In this document: positions 61,834 through 64,000 of the stretch, one piece after another
How the letters are laid out: every line of letters starts with the position of its first letter
Position numbering within the stretch: position 1 is the stretch's first letter
Origin: Streptomyces rishiriensis
Lineage (GTDB): Bacteria > Actinomycetota > Actinomycetes > Streptomycetales > Streptomycetaceae
Assembly: GCF_030815485.1 (NCBI RefSeq)
Contig: NZ_JAUSWV010000002.1
Coordinates: 2,728,001-2,792,000 of the forward strand
Length of the DNA: 64,000 bases
Direction: 5' to 3'
Position numbers and translations under genes: made by a program
The notes under the pieces: model-generated
What the model was told of the DNA's origin: nothing
Database searches by the model: none
The model's input: the letters and a program-made list of their open reading frames with translations, nothing else

Positions 61834-62847
61834 ATGTCGCACGTACGTGGCGAAGCCGCCGTTCTCGTCGAACCCGGGCGCCTGGAGGTGGCGGAGGTCG
61901 CCTTCCGGGAGCCGGCCGAGGGCGAGGTCCTCGTCCGCAACACCGTGGCCGCCATCTGCGGCAGCGATGTGCACCGGGTGCGCGCCGAGTCCCCCTTCTT
62001 CCGGGACATGCGCGACCACCCCTATCCCTGCCCGGCCGGCTACCCGGGGCACGAGGGCGTCGGAGAGGTCGTCGAGAGCCGGTCGGCCCTCTTCTCGCCG
62101 GGCGACCTGGTGCTCACCGTGCCCAACCACGCCTACATGGCGTCGTTCGCCCGCTACCAGACGATCGCCGACCGGTTCCTGCTGCCGGTGAAGGGCACCG
62201 GGGCGCCGACCGTCCAGCTGATGGCGCAGCAGCTCGGGACGGTCGTCTTCGCGCTGAACCGGTTCTGGCCGGAGCCCGTGCCGGAGGGGTCGACGGCCGC
62301 CGTGGTCGGCGTCGGCTCGGCGGGACTGCTGTTCCAGCAGCTGCTCAAGCACCGCGGCTTCGAGAAGGTCGTCGCGGTCGACCTGGAGCCGGGGCGGCTG
62401 GCGGTGGCCCGTTCCCTCGGCGCGGACGCGACCGTGCACGTGCCCGGGCAGAGCGCCGAGGAGGTCGTCATGGAGGCGACCGGCGGCAAGGGCGCCGACC
62501 TGGTCGTCGAGGCGGCGGGCACCGACGGGGCGCGCGAGCACGCGATGCGGATGGTCGGGCAGCACGGCCGGCTGGGCTTCTTCGGCATGCCCGAGGACTA
62601 CGACATGCGGATCCCGTACGCCCATCTCTTCGTCCGCCAGGCGCAGTTGATCACCGCGGTCGGCGGCGCCCAACTGGAACCGGGGCTTCCTTCCTTCCGG
62701 ACCGCGCTGGAGCTGATCGGGGACGGCTCGATCCGGGTCGACGACCACATCACCCACACCTTCGACATCAAGAACATCGCCGACGCCTTCGACCTCGCGC
62801 ACAACCGGCAGGACGACGTCGTCAAGATCGCGCTCACTTTCGGCTGA
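61834..62847 (+). CDS. Medium-chain alcohol dehydrogenase
   Basis: A 337-residue MDR-family enzyme. The catalytic zinc ligands are suggested by AICGSDVH and YPGHEGVGEV; the structural-zinc cysteine lobe is absent. The nucleotide motif is VVGVGSAGLLFQQL. It lies between the NRPS and PKS genes with small gaps and a good ribosome site (GAAGGAAGG). It may reduce or oxidise an intermediate or release product; substrate unknown. Confidence 0.87.
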   Translation: MSHVRGEAAVLVEPGRLEVAEVAFREPAEGEVLVRNTVAAICGSDVHRVRAESPFFRDMRDHPYPCPAGYPGHEGVGEVVESRSALFSPGDLVLTVPNHAYMASFARYQTIADRFLLPVKGTGAPTVQLMAQQLGTVVFALNRFWPEPVPEGSTAAVVGVGSAGLLFQQLLKHRGFEKVVAVDLEPGRLAVARSLGADATVHVPGQSAEEVVMEATGGKGADLVVEAAGTDGAREHAMRMVGQHGRLGFFGMPEDYDMRIPYAHLFVRQAQLITAVGGAQLEPGLPSFRTALELIGDGSIRVDDHITHTFDIKNIADAFDLAHNRQDDVVKIALTFG

Positions 62848-62860
62848 CGGGAGGTCAGGC

Positions 62861-64000
62861 ATGTCCGAACTCACCGCGCATTCGCCCCCGGTCGCCGTCA
62901 TCGGTGTCGGCGGCCGTTTCGCCGACGCGCCCGACGTCGGGGCGTTCTGGGACAACCTCGTGGCGGGCCGGGACTGCTTCCGGCGGGAGCCGGTCCCGGT
63001 CGTGGAGGACCTGGGCGAGGACCGGCTGCGGGTCCACTCGTGGGGGATCGCCCCGCACCGGGACGCCTACGACCACGCACTCGTCGGCGTCGAGGGCCTG
63101 GACCCGCAGCACGGCATCCTCCAGGAGTCGCTGTGGCAGGCGGCCGAGGACGCCGGGGTCAGGCTGTCGGCGATCGCCGACCGGACCGCCGTCTACGCCG
63201 GCTGCGCCCGCACCAAGCATGTGCCGCGGGCCGCCTTCGACGACGTGGTGCACGTCGACCCGACGTTCGCCGGGCCCTACTTCTCCTATCTCCAGGACCT
63301 GTGGGGCGAGTCGCTGATGCTGGACTCGGCGTGCGCCACCTCTACGGTGGCCGTGCAGCTCGCCTGTCAGAGCCTGCGGGCGCACGCCTGCGACTACGCG
63401 CTGGCCGGGGCGGTGGCCATCCAGGAGAACGCGGACGGCTCCTACCTGCGGACCCCGCGCAGCATCTACTCCACCGAGGGCATCGTGCGCCCCTTCGACC
63501 GCCGCCACAACGGGGTGGTGCCCGGCGACGGCTCCGGGGCCGTCCTGCTGCGCAGACTGGACGACGCCCTGCGCGACGGCGATCCGGTCTACGCCGTCGT
63601 CCGGGGCGGCGCCGTCACCAACGACGGGCGGGCCAAGCCCGGTTTCGTCATCCCGGGCGTCGACGGCAAGGTCCGCGCGGTGCGCCGGGCGCTGGAGGCG
63701 GCGGGGCTGACCGGGGCCGACGTCGACTACGTCGAGACGCACGGTGTCGGCATCCCGCTGAACGACCAGATCGAGGCGACCGCGCTGATCGAGGCCCTCG
63801 GCACCGACGGGCCGCCGGTGGCGGTCGGCTCGGTGAAGGCCTCCGTCGGCCACTGCGACACCGCCGCCGGCATGGCGGCCCTGATCAAGACGTGCCTCGC
63901 GATCGACCGGGGCTTCCTGCCCGCGACCCCGAACACCGAGGTTCCCATCGAGGAGTTCACCGGACGCGGCGAACGCTTCGGCATCCTCCCCGAAGGCCGC
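62861..64000 (+). CDS. Modular type I PKS, N-terminal ketosynthase domain (runs off window)
   Basis: The first 380 codons of a PKS beginning MSELTAHSPPVAVIGVGGRFADAPDVGAFW. The ketosynthase is complete up to the window edge with Cys158 (LDSACATST), His294 (VETHGVGIPLND) and His331 (SVKASVGHCDTAAG), so it should condense. The GPGD-type motif reads GDGSGAVLLRR. The ATG at 62861 follows GGGAGG. No stop occurs up to position 64000, so further domains lie to the right. It follows an NRPS ending in an AT-like remnant, suggesting NRPS-to-PKS transfer. Confidence 0.93.
   Translation, partial: MSELTAHSPPVAVIGVGGRFADAPDVGAFWDNLVAGRDCFRREPVPVVEDLGEDRLRVHSWGIAPHRDAYDHALVGVEGLDPQHGILQESLWQAAEDAGVRLSAIADRTAVYAGCARTKHVPRAAFDDVVHVDPTFAGPYFSYLQDLWGESLMLDSACATSTVAVQLACQSLRAHACDYALAGAVAIQENADGSYLRTPRSIYSTEGIVRPFDRRHNGVVPGDGSGAVLLRRLDDALRDGDPVYAVVRGGAVTNDGRAKPGFVIPGVDGKVRAVRRALEAAGLTGADVDYVETHGVGIPLNDQIEATALIEALGTDGPPVAVGSVKASVGHCDTAAGMAALIKTCLAIDRGFLPATPNTEVPIEEFTGRGERFGILPEGR

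Noticed and set aside
59095-62955. A 1286-codon open frame on the minus strand opposite the NRPS and dehydrogenase genes
   Set aside because: It is the antisense shadow typical of GC-rich genes: no domains, Gly/Arg/Val-rich composition, and the plus strand has clear catalytic motifs.

Overview
The window is a GC-rich chromosomal segment of a Streptomyces-type actinomycete. The evidence is the codon bias, the many GTG/TTG starts and ATGA/GTGA overlaps, and several family groupings typical of the genus (XRE-DUF5753/DUF397/HATPase trio, matB beside a fused carboxyltransferase, an mbl-like gene). No rRNA, tRNA, CRISPR array, transposase or integrase was recognised.

Positions 1-31,430 are largely a plant-polysaccharide region centred on arabinan. 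It holds three sugar transport systems: an ABC ATPase with a Tat-type binding lipoprotein next to a LacI regulator; a ChvE/GguA/GguB-type monosaccharide importer; and a binding protein plus two permeases of oligosaccharide type. It also holds two secreted GH43 enzymes (endo-arabinanase, and arabinofuranosidase with a ricin-type lectin tail) and an intracellular GH51 arabinofuranosidase. A sugar-acid type enolase-superfamily enzyme, a zinc dehydrogenase, an SMP-30 lactonase and an IclR regulator complete the set. An 18-bp operator-like palindrome (arms TGTTCG/CGAACA, six-base centre) occurs before six of these transcription units, including the IclR gene, which suggests one regulon and possibly an oxidative sugar route. 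Interspersed are ordinary Streptomyces genes: an aminotransferase with a long low-complexity tail, a secreted intradiol dioxygenase, a frameshifted XRE regulator, secreted small proteins, an Rrf2 regulator, and an HExxH protein/membrane protein/flavin monooxygenase operon.

Positions 31,590-45,680 hold an ATP-grasp protein, matB plus a fused acyl-CoA carboxyltransferase (malonyl-CoA supply), and a four-gene cassette resembling the VMAP/MoxR/vWA-like ternary systems proposed to act in biological conflict: a Trypco1-like small protein, a trypsin-like/VMAP-C-like protease, a MoxR AAA ATPase, and a giant protein with a degenerate HAD domain. A cytokinin-dehydrogenase-like flavoprotein and an Mbl-like actin homologue follow.

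Positions 46,400-64,000 (running off the right edge) are a hybrid NRPS-PKS-type biosynthetic cluster in three transcription units. The left unit has a complete ketosynthase, a truncated ketosynthase-like protein, an AMP-dependent ligase and a type II thioesterase. The middle, reverse unit has a carrier protein, a methyltransferase, a cupin and an aminotransferase in the combination known for beta-methyltryptophan, followed by an O-methyltransferase and a divergent tryptophan 2,3-dioxygenase-like haem protein. The right unit starts after a possible leader peptide and terminator and encodes a ketopantoate-reductase-like protein, an ACP, a C-A-T NRPS with a degenerate acyltransferase-like tail, a dehydrogenase and the ketosynthase of a PKS that continues beyond the window. 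The likely product is a beta-methylated tryptophan-derived amino acid joined to an acyl/polyketide part; the compound cannot be named from sequence alone. No pathway-specific regulator or exporter is seen inside the window.
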